Origin: an uncultured Acetobacteraceae bacterium | Lineage (GTDB): Bacteria; Pseudomonadota; Alphaproteobacteria; Acetobacterales; Acetobacteraceae | NCBI GenBank assembly: GCA_937873205.1 | Contig: CALMVO010000109.1 | Location: 28,516-70,577, forward strand | Length of the DNA: 42,062 nucleotides | Direction of reading: 5' to 3' | Shown here: in pieces, positions 8,017-16,170 of the stretch | Position numbering within the stretch: the first letter of the stretch is position 1 | How the letters are laid out: the number at the start of each line of letters is the position of its first letter | The notes under the pieces: model-generated | Database searches by the model: none | The model's input: the letters and a program-made list of their open reading frames with translations, nothing else | What the model was told of the DNA's origin: nothing | Position numbers and translations under genes: made by a program

Positions 8017-9705
8017 TCAGGCGGCGGCGGCGGTGGCGTGGCCGCCGGCGAGGCGCCAGATGCGGTCGAGCCGCTCCACGCCGGTCAGGCGGTGCGCGAT
8101 CAGGATCACGGTGCGGCCGGCGGCGACCTGGTTCAGGGTCGACAGCAGAGCCTGCTCGGTCGCGGCGTCCAGGCCCGCGCCCGGCTCGTCCAGGATCAGG
8201 ATCGGCGCCGGCGAAAGCAGGGCGCGGGCCAGCGCCACCCGACGCGCCTGTCCGCCGGACAGGCCCGCGCCGCCCTCGCCGAGCCAGCTCTCCAGCCGCT
8301 CCGGCAGCGCCCGCACCACGTCGCCGATCGCGGCCTGGTCCAGTGCCTGCCAAAGCTGGTCGTCGGTGGCGTCCGGCCGGCCCAGCAGCAGGTTGCCGCG
8401 GATGGTGTCCTCGAAGAGGTGCGTCGACTGGCTCAGCCAGGTGAAATGCCGCCGCAGCACGGCCTCGTCGAGTTCGGCGAGCTCGACGCCGCCCAGCGTG
8501 ATGGTGCCGCCCTGCGGCGCGACGACGCGCAGCAGCAGCGCGGCCAGGGTGGACTTGCCGGCGCCGGACGGCCCCAGCACGGCGACTCGCGACCCTTGCG
8601 GGATCTCCAGGGTCAGATGCTCGAACACCGGCGGCCGGTCCGGCTGCCAGCGGTAGCCGACGTCTCGGAAGCGCAGCGCGCTGCCCTGCGGCACCGCATG
8701 TCCGGCCGCGGGAGCCGGCGACGCCGCAGCGCCCGCCTCCACCACGCGCGCGGCGGCATGGGTGATGGCGCCGGCCAGCGCGCCGGCCCGGGTCAGCCCG
8801 CCGGCCAGCTCGAAGGCGGCGATCAGCACGAACAGCAGCACGGCGGCGTCGATCGCCCCCAGCCGGCCGAAGGCGAGGCCGGCGGCCGCGGCCAGCACCG
8901 CCAGCACCGCAGCCTGCTGGCACAGGAAAGACAGCGCACCGGCGATCGCGGTCCGCCGCGCCAGCCGCAGCTGCAGCGACAGCAGCGACGCCTCCTTGGC
9001 CTGCACGCCGGCCAGCATGCGGCCTTCGGCGTTGAAGGCGCGGATCTCGCGGAGGCCGCCGACCAGGTCGAGCACCGCCACGCGGAGACCGGCGTTGCGG
9101 CCCGAAAGCGCGCCGGCGTCGCCGCGCACCAGCACCGCCGCCAGCAGCGGCAGCAGGAAGGCGGCACAGGCGAAGGCGGATCCGACCGACAGCGCCAGCC
9201 AGGCGCCGTGGCGCAGCGCCAGCATGACCAGCAGCGGCAGGGCCACGGCGGCGCCGGCCAGCGGCACCGCGATGCGCAGGTAGAGCCCGTCGAGCGCCTC
9301 CACGTCGCCCACCAGCCGCGACAGCAGGTCGCCCGAGCGGCGGTGGCCGAGGCCGCCTGCCGCGCTGCGCGCCACCCGGCGGAAGAACCAGACGCGCAGG
9401 TCCGCCAGCGCCCGGAACATGGCGTCGTGCGTCGCCAGCCGCTCGCCGTAGCGCAGCACCACGCGGCCCACGCCCAGCAGCCGCAGCAGCAGGGCCGAGA
9501 CCAGCAGCACCCCGGCGCCGGCGCTGGCCAGCCGCAGGCCGGCCACGCCCAGCAGGGCGATGCCGGCGAGGAAGGCCAGCAGGGACGCCGCCAGCCCGGC
9601 GGCGAGTCCCGGACCGCGACGGCGCCACAGCGAGAGGATCTGCAGCAGCGGCATGGCCGGCATCGCGGGCTGCGCGCCTGCCGGCCCTGGAAGCGGGCCG
9701 CTCAT
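8017..9705 (-). CDS. cydC: Thiol reductant ABC exporter subunit CydC
   Basis: A 562-residue half-transporter: an N-terminal six-helix membrane domain and a C-terminal ATPase. The ATPase shows Walker A LGPSGAGKST, signature LSGGQARRVALARAL and Walker B ILILDEPGAGLD. CydC pairs with CydD to form an inner-membrane exporter of glutathione and cysteine needed for assembly of cytochrome bd oxidase. The ATG at 9705 overlaps the cydD stop by four bases (ATGA), so the two are coupled. The Ala/Arg-rich N-terminus is consistent with this start. No cydAB is in the window, so the oxidase must be encoded elsewhere if this is the true function. Confidence 0.9.
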   Translation of the reverse strand: MSGPLPGPAGAQPAMPAMPLLQILSLWRRRGPGLAAGLAASLLAFLAGIALLGVAGLRLASAGAGVLLVSALLLRLLGVGRVVLRYGERLATHDAMFRALADLRVWFFRRVARSAAGGLGHRRSGDLLSRLVGDVEALDGLYLRIAVPLAGAAVALPLLVMLALRHGAWLALSVGSAFACAAFLLPLLAAVLVRGDAGALSGRNAGLRVAVLDLVGGLREIRAFNAEGRMLAGVQAKEASLLSLQLRLARRTAIAGALSFLCQQAAVLAVLAAAAGLAFGRLGAIDAAVLLFVLIAAFELAGGLTRAGALAGAITHAAARVVEAGAAASPAPAAGHAVPQGSALRFRDVGYRWQPDRPPVFEHLTLEIPQGSRVAVLGPSGAGKSTLAALLLRVVAPQGGTITLGGVELAELDEAVLRRHFTWLSQSTHLFEDTIRGNLLLGRPDATDDQLWQALDQAAIGDVVRALPERLESWLGEGGAGLSGGQARRVALARALLSPAPILILDEPGAGLDAATEQALLSTLNQVAAGRTVILIAHRLTGVERLDRIWRLAGGHATAAAA

Positions 9706-11432
9706 GCGGAGGCCACCCCCTGCAGCTGCACCACGCGGCCGTGGCTGAGGTCGATGCGGCGCCCGGAGAAGGCGTGGGCGGCGGAGGAATGGCTGGCCAG
9801 CAGCACCGTGCGGCCGACGGCGAGGCGGCGCAGGCTGTCCAGGATCTCGCGTTCGGTGCCGGGATCGAGATGCGCGGTCGGCTCGTCGAGCAGCAGCAGC
9901 GGCGCGTCGCGGAGGTAGGCCCGGGCGATCGCCACGCGCTGCGCCTGGCCCCCCGACAGGCCGTAGCCGCCCTCGCCGATGCGGGTGTCGATGCCGTCCG
10001 GGAGCCCTGCGGCAAAGCCGTCGATCGCCGCCGCACGCAGCGCCTGCCCCAGCTCGGCCTCGCTGGCGCCGGGCCGGGCGAACAGCACGTTCTCGCGGAT
10101 GCTGCCGGCGAACAGCAGCGGCCGCTGCCCGACCCAGGCGGTCATCTGCGCCAGCGCGTCCGGGACGATGCTGGCGAGGTCGGCGCCGTTCAGGGTGATG
10201 CGGCCGCCGTCCGGGGTGACGAAGCCCAGCAGCATCTCGACGATGGTGGACTTGCCGCTGCCCGACGGGCCGACCAGCACCACCGTCTCCCGCGCCGGGA
10301 TGCGGAAGCTGACGTCGTCGAGGGCGGGCCCGCGTGATGGATCCCAGGCGAAGCTCACACGCTCGAAGGCCACCGACACGCCGTGCGCGGCGACCGTGCG
10401 CACCAGCACCGGACCGCCGGCCGATGCCGCCGGCGTCACGGGCGCCACGCCGTGCGACAGCGTGTGAAAGGCGTCGGCGGCGCCGGCGGCCTGCATGCGG
10501 TCCTGGTAGGCGAGCGCGAAGGCACGCAGCGGCTGGAAGAACTCCGGCACCAGCAGCAGGGCGAACAGCGAGCGCCGCAGCAGCGCCGCGTCGCCGGGAG
10601 AGCCGGGGCCGCGATGGAGCAGGACGTGCCCGTCGAGGAGCGCCACCAGCACCAGGGCGACCGCGAAGGCGCAGTCGAGGGCGGCCGACGACAGGAACGC
10701 CACCCGCAGCACGCGCATGGTGAGCCGGCGCAGCTCGTCGGCGGCGCTGCCCAGCCGGCGGGCCTCGTCCTCTGCGCGGCCCGCCAGCACGATGGTGGCG
10801 ATGCCGCGCACGCGGTCGAGGAAGCGGGCCTGGAGCCGGCCCATGGCGACGAACTGCCGCCGCGCGGCGACGGCGGCGCCGATCCCGAACGCCGCCTGCG
10901 ACACCGGCACCGCCAGGCCACATGCCAGCAGCACCAGGGCCGCGCGCGGCTGCACCGCCAGTGCCACCGCCAGGATCAGCGCTGGCGAGGCCAGCGCCAG
11001 CGAAGCCGCCGGGATCCAGCGCCCAAAGAACCCGTCGAGCGCTTCGATGCGGTCCACCACCAGCGCGCCGAGCACGCCGGTCGACTGCCGCCGCAGCAGC
11101 GGCGGTCCCTGCGCCAGGATGGCCGACAGCGCTTCGCCACGCAGCCGGCGGCGGGACGCGCCGGAGCCGGCGGCCGCGCGACCGTCCCCCACCGCCAGCA
11201 GCAACGCCCGCAGCAGCGCGAGCACCGCGAAGGCGGCGATCGCGGAGAGGTCGGCTGCCGCTCCGGTGCCCGGCAGCAGCGCGTGCGCCAGCACCGTGGC
11301 GATGCACCAGGCCTGTCCCGCCGCCAGCCCGGTGGCGGCGAGGCCGAGCAGAATCGTCGGCATCGCCTGACGGCGACCGAGGCGGGATTGGCGCCGCGAC
11401 CAGGCGCGAACGATGGAGCGGTCGGATGTCAT
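9702..11432 (-). CDS. cydD: Thiol reductant ABC exporter subunit CydD
   Basis: A 576-residue half-transporter that forms a heterodimer with CydC. Membrane segments occupy roughly residues 20-300, including a run around LAATGLAAGQAWCIATVLAHALL and the family QTTGVLG-like motif, here QSTGVLGALVVDRIEALDGFFGRW. The ATPase domain has Walker A VGPSGSGKST, signature LSGGQAQRVAIARAY and Walker B LLLLDEPTAHLD. The CydD assignment rests on the order (cydD first, then cydC) and the EALDGFFGRW segment typical of CydD. It is the first gene of the pair. The 77 bases upstream up to the kinase gene hold no recognisable promoter motif. Confidence 0.9.
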   Translation of the reverse strand: MTSDRSIVRAWSRRQSRLGRRQAMPTILLGLAATGLAAGQAWCIATVLAHALLPGTGAAADLSAIAAFAVLALLRALLLAVGDGRAAAGSGASRRRLRGEALSAILAQGPPLLRRQSTGVLGALVVDRIEALDGFFGRWIPAASLALASPALILAVALAVQPRAALVLLACGLAVPVSQAAFGIGAAVAARRQFVAMGRLQARFLDRVRGIATIVLAGRAEDEARRLGSAADELRRLTMRVLRVAFLSSAALDCAFAVALVLVALLDGHVLLHRGPGSPGDAALLRRSLFALLLVPEFFQPLRAFALAYQDRMQAAGAADAFHTLSHGVAPVTPAASAGGPVLVRTVAAHGVSVAFERVSFAWDPSRGPALDDVSFRIPARETVVLVGPSGSGKSTIVEMLLGFVTPDGGRITLNGADLASIVPDALAQMTAWVGQRPLLFAGSIRENVLFARPGASEAELGQALRAAAIDGFAAGLPDGIDTRIGEGGYGLSGGQAQRVAIARAYLRDAPLLLLDEPTAHLDPGTEREILDSLRRLAVGRTVLLASHSSAAHAFSGRRIDLSHGRVVQLQGVASA

Positions 11433-11509
11433 GCTGGGGCCGATCTAGCCACGTCGGCCGGCGATGCCCAGGCCAGCCCCGCTTTGTTGCCGAAGCTTCA
11501 TGCTCCCGT

Positions 11510-13273
11510 TCACGCCGGGGCGGGCTCGGCGGCCTCCGGTTCCGCGGCGGCGGCGGGTTCGGGATGCAGCGGCACCATCAGGGTATAGCGGGTGCCGCCG
11601 CCGTTGACGGCTCCCCCCTCCACCACCTCGAGCGTGGCGCCGAGCTGGCGGGCGAAGCCGCGGATCAGCTGAATGCCGATGCCGTCGCGCACGCCGCTCT
11701 CGGTTTCGGCGCGACCAGCCGGGATGCCGACGCCGTCATCCTCGATCACCAGCGTGGCGATGCCCGCCACCTCTTCGGCGAGCCGCACCGAGACGACGCC
11801 GCTCCGGCCGCCGGGAAAGGCGTACTTGATGGCGTTGCTGACCGTCTCGGTCACCACCAGGGCCATCGGCACCGCCTGATCGGTCGACATGACGATCTCG
11901 GGCGCCTCGATCTCGAGCCGGATGCGGCGGCCCTCCTTCTCGCCGATCGCCTGGAACAGCTGGCCGCACAACTCCTCCAGGAAGGAGCGCATGTTCAGCG
12001 TGTGCAGTTCGCCTTCGGAATAGAGGTAGCGGTGCAACGTCGCCAGCGCGCGAACCCGGTCGCGTGCTGAGGCGAACTCGGCGCGCGCCTCCGGCTGACG
12101 GATGCGGTTGGCCTGCAGGTTCAACAGCGAGGCGATGATCTGCAGGTTGTTCTTCACCCGGTGATGGATCTCCTTGATGAGCAGCTCCTGCTTGGTCTCC
12201 GCCTTGCGGAGCCGCTCTTCGTGCGCGGCCAGCGACTGCGTCGCCTGGGCGAAGGCGCGGGAGAGCTGGCGCAGCTCGATCGGCGTGGACCGGGTATGAC
12301 GCGGATCGTAGGCGCCGGCGCGGCGCCACTCGGTGACGGACCGCGTAACCGCCCGCAGCGGCGCCACGATCAGTCGGCTGGCCCCGATGCCGACCGCGAT
12401 CAGGCCCAGCGTCAGTAGCAGCGCGATGGCGACGACGCGCCACAGGAAGGTCGACAGCGCCTGGCTCTCGGCGTGGCTGGGCATCGTGGTGACCAGCAGG
12501 TCGACGTCGCCGATCATCGCCGGCTTGAGGAAGTGCCCTTCGGCCACCGGCAGCCGGACCCGGGACGCCCGCCTCGCCTGCGCCCCGGACCAGCCGCAAT
12601 CGGTGCAGAGCGAGACGCGGCGGCCGTCATGGGCGACGAGCCAGGCCTCAGTGTCGCCGCCGGGGCCGAGCCGGCTCCGCCAGAGGTCCGAGGCCGCGAG
12701 CTGCGCCCGCGTCCAACCGAGGCTCATGTCGGCAACGAGCCGCGCGGCCCCGGCCGGCGTGCCGACCGGCAGTGTGAGACGCAGCACCGGAAGCCGGGTG
12801 AGGCCATCACCGTCCAGCAAGGTTTGCAGAGTGATCGCGCCGACTGCTGTATGGGGCGGGATTGGCTCGGCACCGGACCCGGCGAGGGTCGTGTTCAGGC
12901 GGGTGTCGGGGGAGCCGCACGGCACGGGCTGGCTGGGGTCGATGAAGGCGAGGTCGACCAGCCGCGCGGTCTGCAACGACCGCGTGAGACCGAGCAGGGC
13001 ATTGCAGTCGGCGTCGATGCGCAGTGACGGCCGCTGGGCAACCGCCTGCAACATGCGTTCGGCCGCCGCGATCTGCTCATCGGTCTGCGCCATAAGCGCC
13101 TCGGCAACCACCGCCGCCCGGTTGGAGCTGACGTCGAGCGCCGTCTTGTAGTTATGCCAGGCCATCAAGCTGCTTAGGAGCGCCATCGGCACCACCGAGA
13201 ACAGGATCACGACCAGCAAGCGGGCGCTGACCGTGTCAAACCAGCGCGAGGCCCAGCGAGACGTCCCGGTCAT
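11510..13273 (-). CDS. PhyK-like membrane sensor histidine kinase (HisKA_2/HWE type)
   Basis: A 587-residue sensor kinase. There is a first membrane segment near the N-terminus (LLVVILFSVVPMALLSSLMAW), a periplasmic sensor region of about 240 residues with several Cys (CNALL, CTDCGW), a second membrane segment (VVAIALLLTLGLIAVGIG), a HAMP-like linker, and a HisKA_2 domain with EIHHRVKNNLQIIASLL; the phospho-acceptor His is about residue 370. The ATPase part has TETVSNAIKYAFPGG and EDDGVGIP. HisKA_2 kinases of this kind phosphorylate PhyR. Its position directly after nepR, with phyR close by, makes it the likely PhyR kinase here. The start at 13273 gives a short cytoplasmic N-terminus. It probably shares the EcfG-type promoter upstream of nepR. 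Confidence 0.88.
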   Translation of the reverse strand: MTGTSRWASRWFDTVSARLLVVILFSVVPMALLSSLMAWHNYKTALDVSSNRAAVVAEALMAQTDEQIAAAERMLQAVAQRPSLRIDADCNALLGLTRSLQTARLVDLAFIDPSQPVPCGSPDTRLNTTLAGSGAEPIPPHTAVGAITLQTLLDGDGLTRLPVLRLTLPVGTPAGAARLVADMSLGWTRAQLAASDLWRSRLGPGGDTEAWLVAHDGRRVSLCTDCGWSGAQARRASRVRLPVAEGHFLKPAMIGDVDLLVTTMPSHAESQALSTFLWRVVAIALLLTLGLIAVGIGASRLIVAPLRAVTRSVTEWRRAGAYDPRHTRSTPIELRQLSRAFAQATQSLAAHEERLRKAETKQELLIKEIHHRVKNNLQIIASLLNLQANRIRQPEARAEFASARDRVRALATLHRYLYSEGELHTLNMRSFLEELCGQLFQAIGEKEGRRIRLEIEAPEIVMSTDQAVPMALVVTETVSNAIKYAFPGGRSGVVSVRLAEEVAGIATLVIEDDGVGIPAGRAETESGVRDGIGIQLIRGFARQLGATLEVVEGGAVNGGGTRYTLMVPLHPEPAAAAEPEAAEPAPA

Positions 13274-13304
13274 GTGGCTTCGACGTGGCCGTGTGGTCTG
13301 CACC

Positions 13305-13490
13305 TCACGCCTCGCGATCGTCTTCGATGAGCTTCCGCAGCTCGTCCGGGACCGGCTCGTTCGCGACATCGTCGAATATCTTGTGCAGGCCCCGCTGCAG
13401 CCAGAGATCGAACGCGCTGTCTACCTTGCGGCGACCCGTCGACCCCGGCTGCGAACGCTCCCCGGGTGGCCGGTCGTTCGCGCCAGTCAT
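13305..13490 (-). CDS. nepR: Anti-sigma factor NepR
   Basis: A 61-residue protein whose second half is the NepR core: a helix VDSAFDLWLQRGLHKIFDDV followed by ANEPVPDELRKLIED. NepR holds the EcfG sigma factor inactive; phosphorylated PhyR mimics the sigma factor and pulls NepR away. Both conserved helices are intact. The ATG at 13490 gives a typical length with a disordered basic N-terminus. It follows the sigma factor gene on the same strand, 136 bases downstream, and precedes the kinase by 31 bases. A promoter recognised by EcfG sits 50 bases before the start, which would give negative feedback. Confidence 0.93.
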   Translation of the reverse strand: MTGANDRPPGERSQPGSTGRRKVDSAFDLWLQRGLHKIFDDVANEPVPDELRKLIEDDREA

Positions 13491-13539
13491 CAAACCCACA
13501 TATCCCGTTACGCCCGCCGAAGCCGAAAGCTGGGATCGA

Positions 13540-13564
13540 AACGGGTTCGGGCCATGCCCGTTCC
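13540..13564 (-). promoter_or_regulatory. EcfG-type promoter of nepR and the kinase gene
   Basis: Reading the minus strand, GGAAC (13564-13560) is followed by 16 bases and then CGTT (13543-13540). This matches the GGAAC-N16/17-CGTT consensus of alphaproteobacterial EcfG promoters without a mismatch. Transcription would start near 13533, about 43 bases before the nepR ATG. Confidence 0.85.
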
Positions 13565-13626
13565 CCTGCCTGCTCGATTGAGAGGCTCCGCCGACAGATA
13601 TGCCGACAGGTCGGCGACGATCCTCC

Positions 13627-14211
13627 CTAGGCGACGCGATGACCGCGGCGCGCATCCGCGATCTGCGCGTCGAGCGCCCGGCTCAGCATCGAGGCGCGCG
13701 CCGCGGCAGCGCGGTCGTCCGAACGCTCGGGCGTGTCGCCGATCAGCCAGGCTTCGAGCTGGCGGCGGGCGCGGAACACACGGCTCTTGGCGGTGCCGAC
13801 CGCGCAGTCCGTCGCCTCGGCCAGCGCCTCGTAGCTCATGCCCTGCACGACGACCATGACCAGCGCCTCGCGCTGATCGGCCGGCAGCCGCGTCATGGCC
13901 TTGCCGAGATCCTTCAGCGCCAGCCGGTCCTCATGCGGCGCCTCGGTGGCGAAGGTCGACGCCGGCACGTCGTCGATGTCCGTGGTGTCGCGGCGCTTGC
14001 GGAGGTTGGAGATGAAGCGGTTGCGCAGGATCCGGTGCATCCAGGCCGGGAAGTTCGTGCCCGGAATGAAGCTGGCCTGAGCCGACAAGGCATTGCAGAC
14101 GGCGTCCTGGACCAAGTCCTCGGCGGCGGCCCGATTGCGGGTCAGAGCGAGTGCCTGCACTCGGAGCTTCGGCAGGATGGTGATGACCTGGTCGTGGAAG
14201 CTGTTCGGCAT
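13627..14211 (-). CDS. ecfG: EcfG general stress response sigma factor
   Basis: A 194-residue ECF sigma factor of the EcfG (ECF15) type. Region 2 is visible from RVQALALTRNRAAAEDLVQDAV to FPAWMHRILRNRFISNLRKRR, and region 4 from MTRLPADQREALVMVVVQGMSYEALAEATDC to GTAKSRVFRARRQLEAW. It directs RNA polymerase to GGAAC-N16/17-CGTT promoters under general stress. The ATG at 14211 starts with MPNSFHDQV, the usual EcfG opening, and has GGAGAG about 8 bases upstream. Unusually, it lies upstream of nepR and the two are split by an internal EcfG-type promoter; in many alphaproteobacteria nepR comes first. No EcfG-type promoter is visible before ecfG itself. Confidence 0.93.
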   Translation of the reverse strand: MPNSFHDQVITILPKLRVQALALTRNRAAAEDLVQDAVCNALSAQASFIPGTNFPAWMHRILRNRFISNLRKRRDTTDIDDVPASTFATEAPHEDRLALKDLGKAMTRLPADQREALVMVVVQGMSYEALAEATDCAVGTAKSRVFRARRQLEAWLIGDTPERSDDRAAAARASMLSRALDAQIADARRGHRVA

Positions 14212-14566
14212 CTTCGAGCTCTCCGATTTCCTGACCGAGCAATGATCATCCGATGAGACACGTTGCATGACCCAACACCCGGCCTAGTCACGAAACGGAG
14301 AGGTATGGAACCGGCCGGCGGCGCGCTCGCGGCGAATTGTCTAGCCCCGACGAATTGGACCGGTCTTCCCTACGACGTGCTGGGACGGTGGCGTCCGGCC
14401 ACGACGGCGTGACCACAGTCTGCCGGCCGTTCCGGCAGTTGCAAGCCGGTCCCGGGCGGTGCCATGGATGTCGCGCAACCGCCACATCGCCACGACAACC
14501 AGGGAGGCTGGACTGATCGATTATCGAGACTTGCCCTGCGTGACCGATGCGCGGCCCGCGCCGCCG
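14212..14566. other. Intergenic region between the two sigma factor genes
   Basis: 355 bases separating the end of the second sigma gene from the start of ecfG, both on the minus strand. It should hold the ecfG promoter, but I see neither a clean sigma-70 pair nor an EcfG-type pair (the GGAAC at 14307-14311 on the plus strand lacks CGTT at the right distance). Short antisense reading frames here have no recognisable protein features. Confidence 0.5.
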
Positions 14567-15157
14567 TCAGGTAACCTGGTCGGCGTGCGCGGCCTCCAGG
14601 GCCGGCGCGTCGATGGCGGCCATGCTGCGGGCGAGCTGGCTGCGGGCGCGGGATACGCGCGCCTTCATGGTGCCGATCGGCACGCCGCAGATCGCCGCCG
14701 CCTCCTCGTGGCTGAGCTCCTGGGCGCCGACCAGCACCAGGGCCTCGCGCAGCAGCGGCGGCAGCGTCCACAGCATGCGCGAAAGATCGGTGAGCTCCGC
14801 GCGCCGGTGCGCCTCCGGCGGCGACGCCTCCGACTGCGGTCTCTGCTCGCTGAGCAGCCTCACCTCGCGGCGGGCGCGGCGGGCCTGCTCGTAGAAGGCG
14901 TTGCGCTCGATGGTGAACAGCCAGGCCTTGAGGTTCGTGCCGTCCTGGAACGATCCCTGCGCGGCCAGCGCCCGCACCACGGTATCCTGCACGAGGTCGT
15001 CGGCGGCGCTAGCGTCTCTGGTCAGGAACCGGGCAAAGGCGCGCAGGTCGGGCAGCAGCCGGCCCATCTCGCGATGCACGTCACCCGCCGCCTTCCGTGC
15101 CGCGGCACCCGTCACGGCGCGCGGCTGCAGCGTCTGCGGCGGTTCGTCCAAGTCCAA
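14567..15157 (-). CDS. Second ECF sigma factor (EcfG/ECF15-like)
   Basis: Up to 196 residues, distinct from the EcfG downstream but of the same general type. Region 2 includes LRAFARFLTRDASAADDLVQDTV and LKAWLFTIERNAFYEQARR; region 4 includes LPPLLREALVLVGAQELSHEEAAAICG and PIGTMKARVSRARSQL. It may be a second stress sigma factor under PhyR-NepR control, as in species with several EcfG paralogues. The start is uncertain: TTG at 15157, GTG at 15115 or ATG at 15067 are all in frame; all keep region 2 intact. It is divergent from phyR with only 29 bases between the longest reading and phyR, so regulatory sites must overlap coding sequence or the start is downstream. Confidence 0.85.
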   Translation of the reverse strand: MDLDEPPQTLQPRAVTGAAARKAAGDVHREMGRLLPDLRAFARFLTRDASAADDLVQDTVVRALAAQGSFQDGTNLKAWLFTIERNAFYEQARRARREVRLLSEQRPQSEASPPEAHRRAELTDLSRMLWTLPPLLREALVLVGAQELSHEEAAAICGVPIGTMKARVSRARSQLARSMAAIDAPALEAAHADQVT

Positions 15158-15186
15158 TCCCGTTCCTGTTCAGAGAGAGACGCTTG

Positions 15187-15930
15187 ATGGCAAGCACGCG
15201 GCGCGATGACCTACTCCGCGCCCTTCCCTATGCGCGACGTTATGCGCGCGCCCTCACCGGAAGCCAACCGCGTGGCGACCTACTGGTGGCGGAGAGCCTG
15301 CGCGAGATGCTGGCATCCACCGACGACACGCTGACGCCACGCTACGGGCTCTACCATTGGGTGACCAGGCGCTTCGACGCCGGCATCTCGACGCTGCCCT
15401 CGATGGTCGACGGCCTCAACTCCAAGCAGCGCCAGCTGCTGCTGCTCACCGCGCTGGAGGAGGTGCCGATCGACGACGCGGCGCCGATCGTCATGCTCGA
15501 CATGGCCGACGCCAGCGATCAGCTCGGCGATGCCCGGGAGCGGCTACGGGCGTCCGCCGCCACCGACGTGCTGATCATCGAGGACGAGCCGATCATCGCC
15601 ATGGACATCGAGGAGCTGGTACAGGGCTGCGGCCACCGCGTGGTCGGCGTCGCCTCCACCGAGGCGGACGCGGTGCGGCTGGCGCAGGCGACCAAGCCCG
15701 GGCTGATCCTGGCCGACATCAACCTTGGCCTCGGCGGCGACGGCACCTCCGCGGTGAGCCGCATCCTGAAGCATCATTACGCGCCCGTCATCTTCGTGAC
15801 CGCCTATCCGGAGCGGCTGCTGACCGGTGAGGCGGTGGAGCCCGCCTTCGTCATCACCAAGCCGTTCGAGCCGCTGACGCTGGCGATCGCCACGTATCAG
15901 GCCGTGAGCGGCGGCGTCGACCTGCAGTAG
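15187..15930 (+). CDS. phyR: General stress response regulator PhyR
   Basis: A 247-residue PhyR. The N-terminal part is a sigma-factor-like domain (LRALPYARRYARALTG, then YGLYHWVTRRF and LNSKQRQLLLLTALEEVPIDDAAPI). The C-terminal part is a receiver domain with the acidic pair in IIEDEPIIAMDI, the phosphorylated Asp177 in LADINLG, the FVTAYPERLLTG segment characteristic of PhyR-type receivers, and the late TKPFEP Lys. When phosphorylated it binds NepR and frees EcfG. The ATG at 15187 follows a purine-rich AGAGAGA stretch. It faces the sigma and kinase genes head to head and lies directly before the glucan operon, separated from it by an EcfG-type promoter. Confidence 0.96.
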   Translation: MASTRRDDLLRALPYARRYARALTGSQPRGDLLVAESLREMLASTDDTLTPRYGLYHWVTRRFDAGISTLPSMVDGLNSKQRQLLLLTALEEVPIDDAAPIVMLDMADASDQLGDARERLRASAATDVLIIEDEPIIAMDIEELVQGCGHRVVGVASTEADAVRLAQATKPGLILADINLGLGGDGTSAVSRILKHHYAPVIFVTAYPERLLTGEAVEPAFVITKPFEPLTLAIATYQAVSGGVDLQ

Positions 15931-15986
15931 CGTCCACCCCCTGTCGACCTACGAGTACGCTCGATCGCCTCGACGGTCGTTGCAGG

Positions 15987-16012
15987 GGAACCGGGCCGCG
16001 CGCGGGGACGTT
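15987..16012 (+). promoter_or_regulatory. EcfG-type promoter of the glgE-treS-mak-glgB-malQ operon
   Basis: GGAAC (15987-15991), 17 bases, then CGTT (16009-16012): an exact match to the EcfG consensus, in the 240-base gap after phyR and pointing at glgE. The predicted transcript start near 16019 leaves a leader of about 150 bases before the glgE ATG. This would place trehalose/glucan metabolism under the general stress response encoded next door. Confidence 0.82.
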
Positions 16013-16170
16013 CGGCTGCCGAGGCGGGCCGCGCCGGTCGGGTTACGGTCGGCCGCCGGCCATGCGATGCCCGCGGCGACCATCGGGCATGCCCCAAAGG
16101 CGGTCGCATCGGGTTGATCGGACGGCGTCTCCGGCGCAGACACATCCCAAACGCAGCAACCGGGGGCAGT

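Noticed and set aside
7717-9918. A 733-codon plus-strand frame across the lipoprotein and cydC genes
   Set aside because: Gly/Arg/Gln-rich shadow of genes on the other strand with clear ABC motifs.
14307-14331. GGAAC at 14307-14311 as an EcfG promoter
   Set aside because: No CGTT at 15-18 bases, and it points away from ecfG.
14370-14771. A minus-strand frame overlapping the second sigma factor and the region after it
   Set aside because: Its upstream part is an out-of-frame reading of region 4 of the sigma factor, and the rest has no recognisable protein character.
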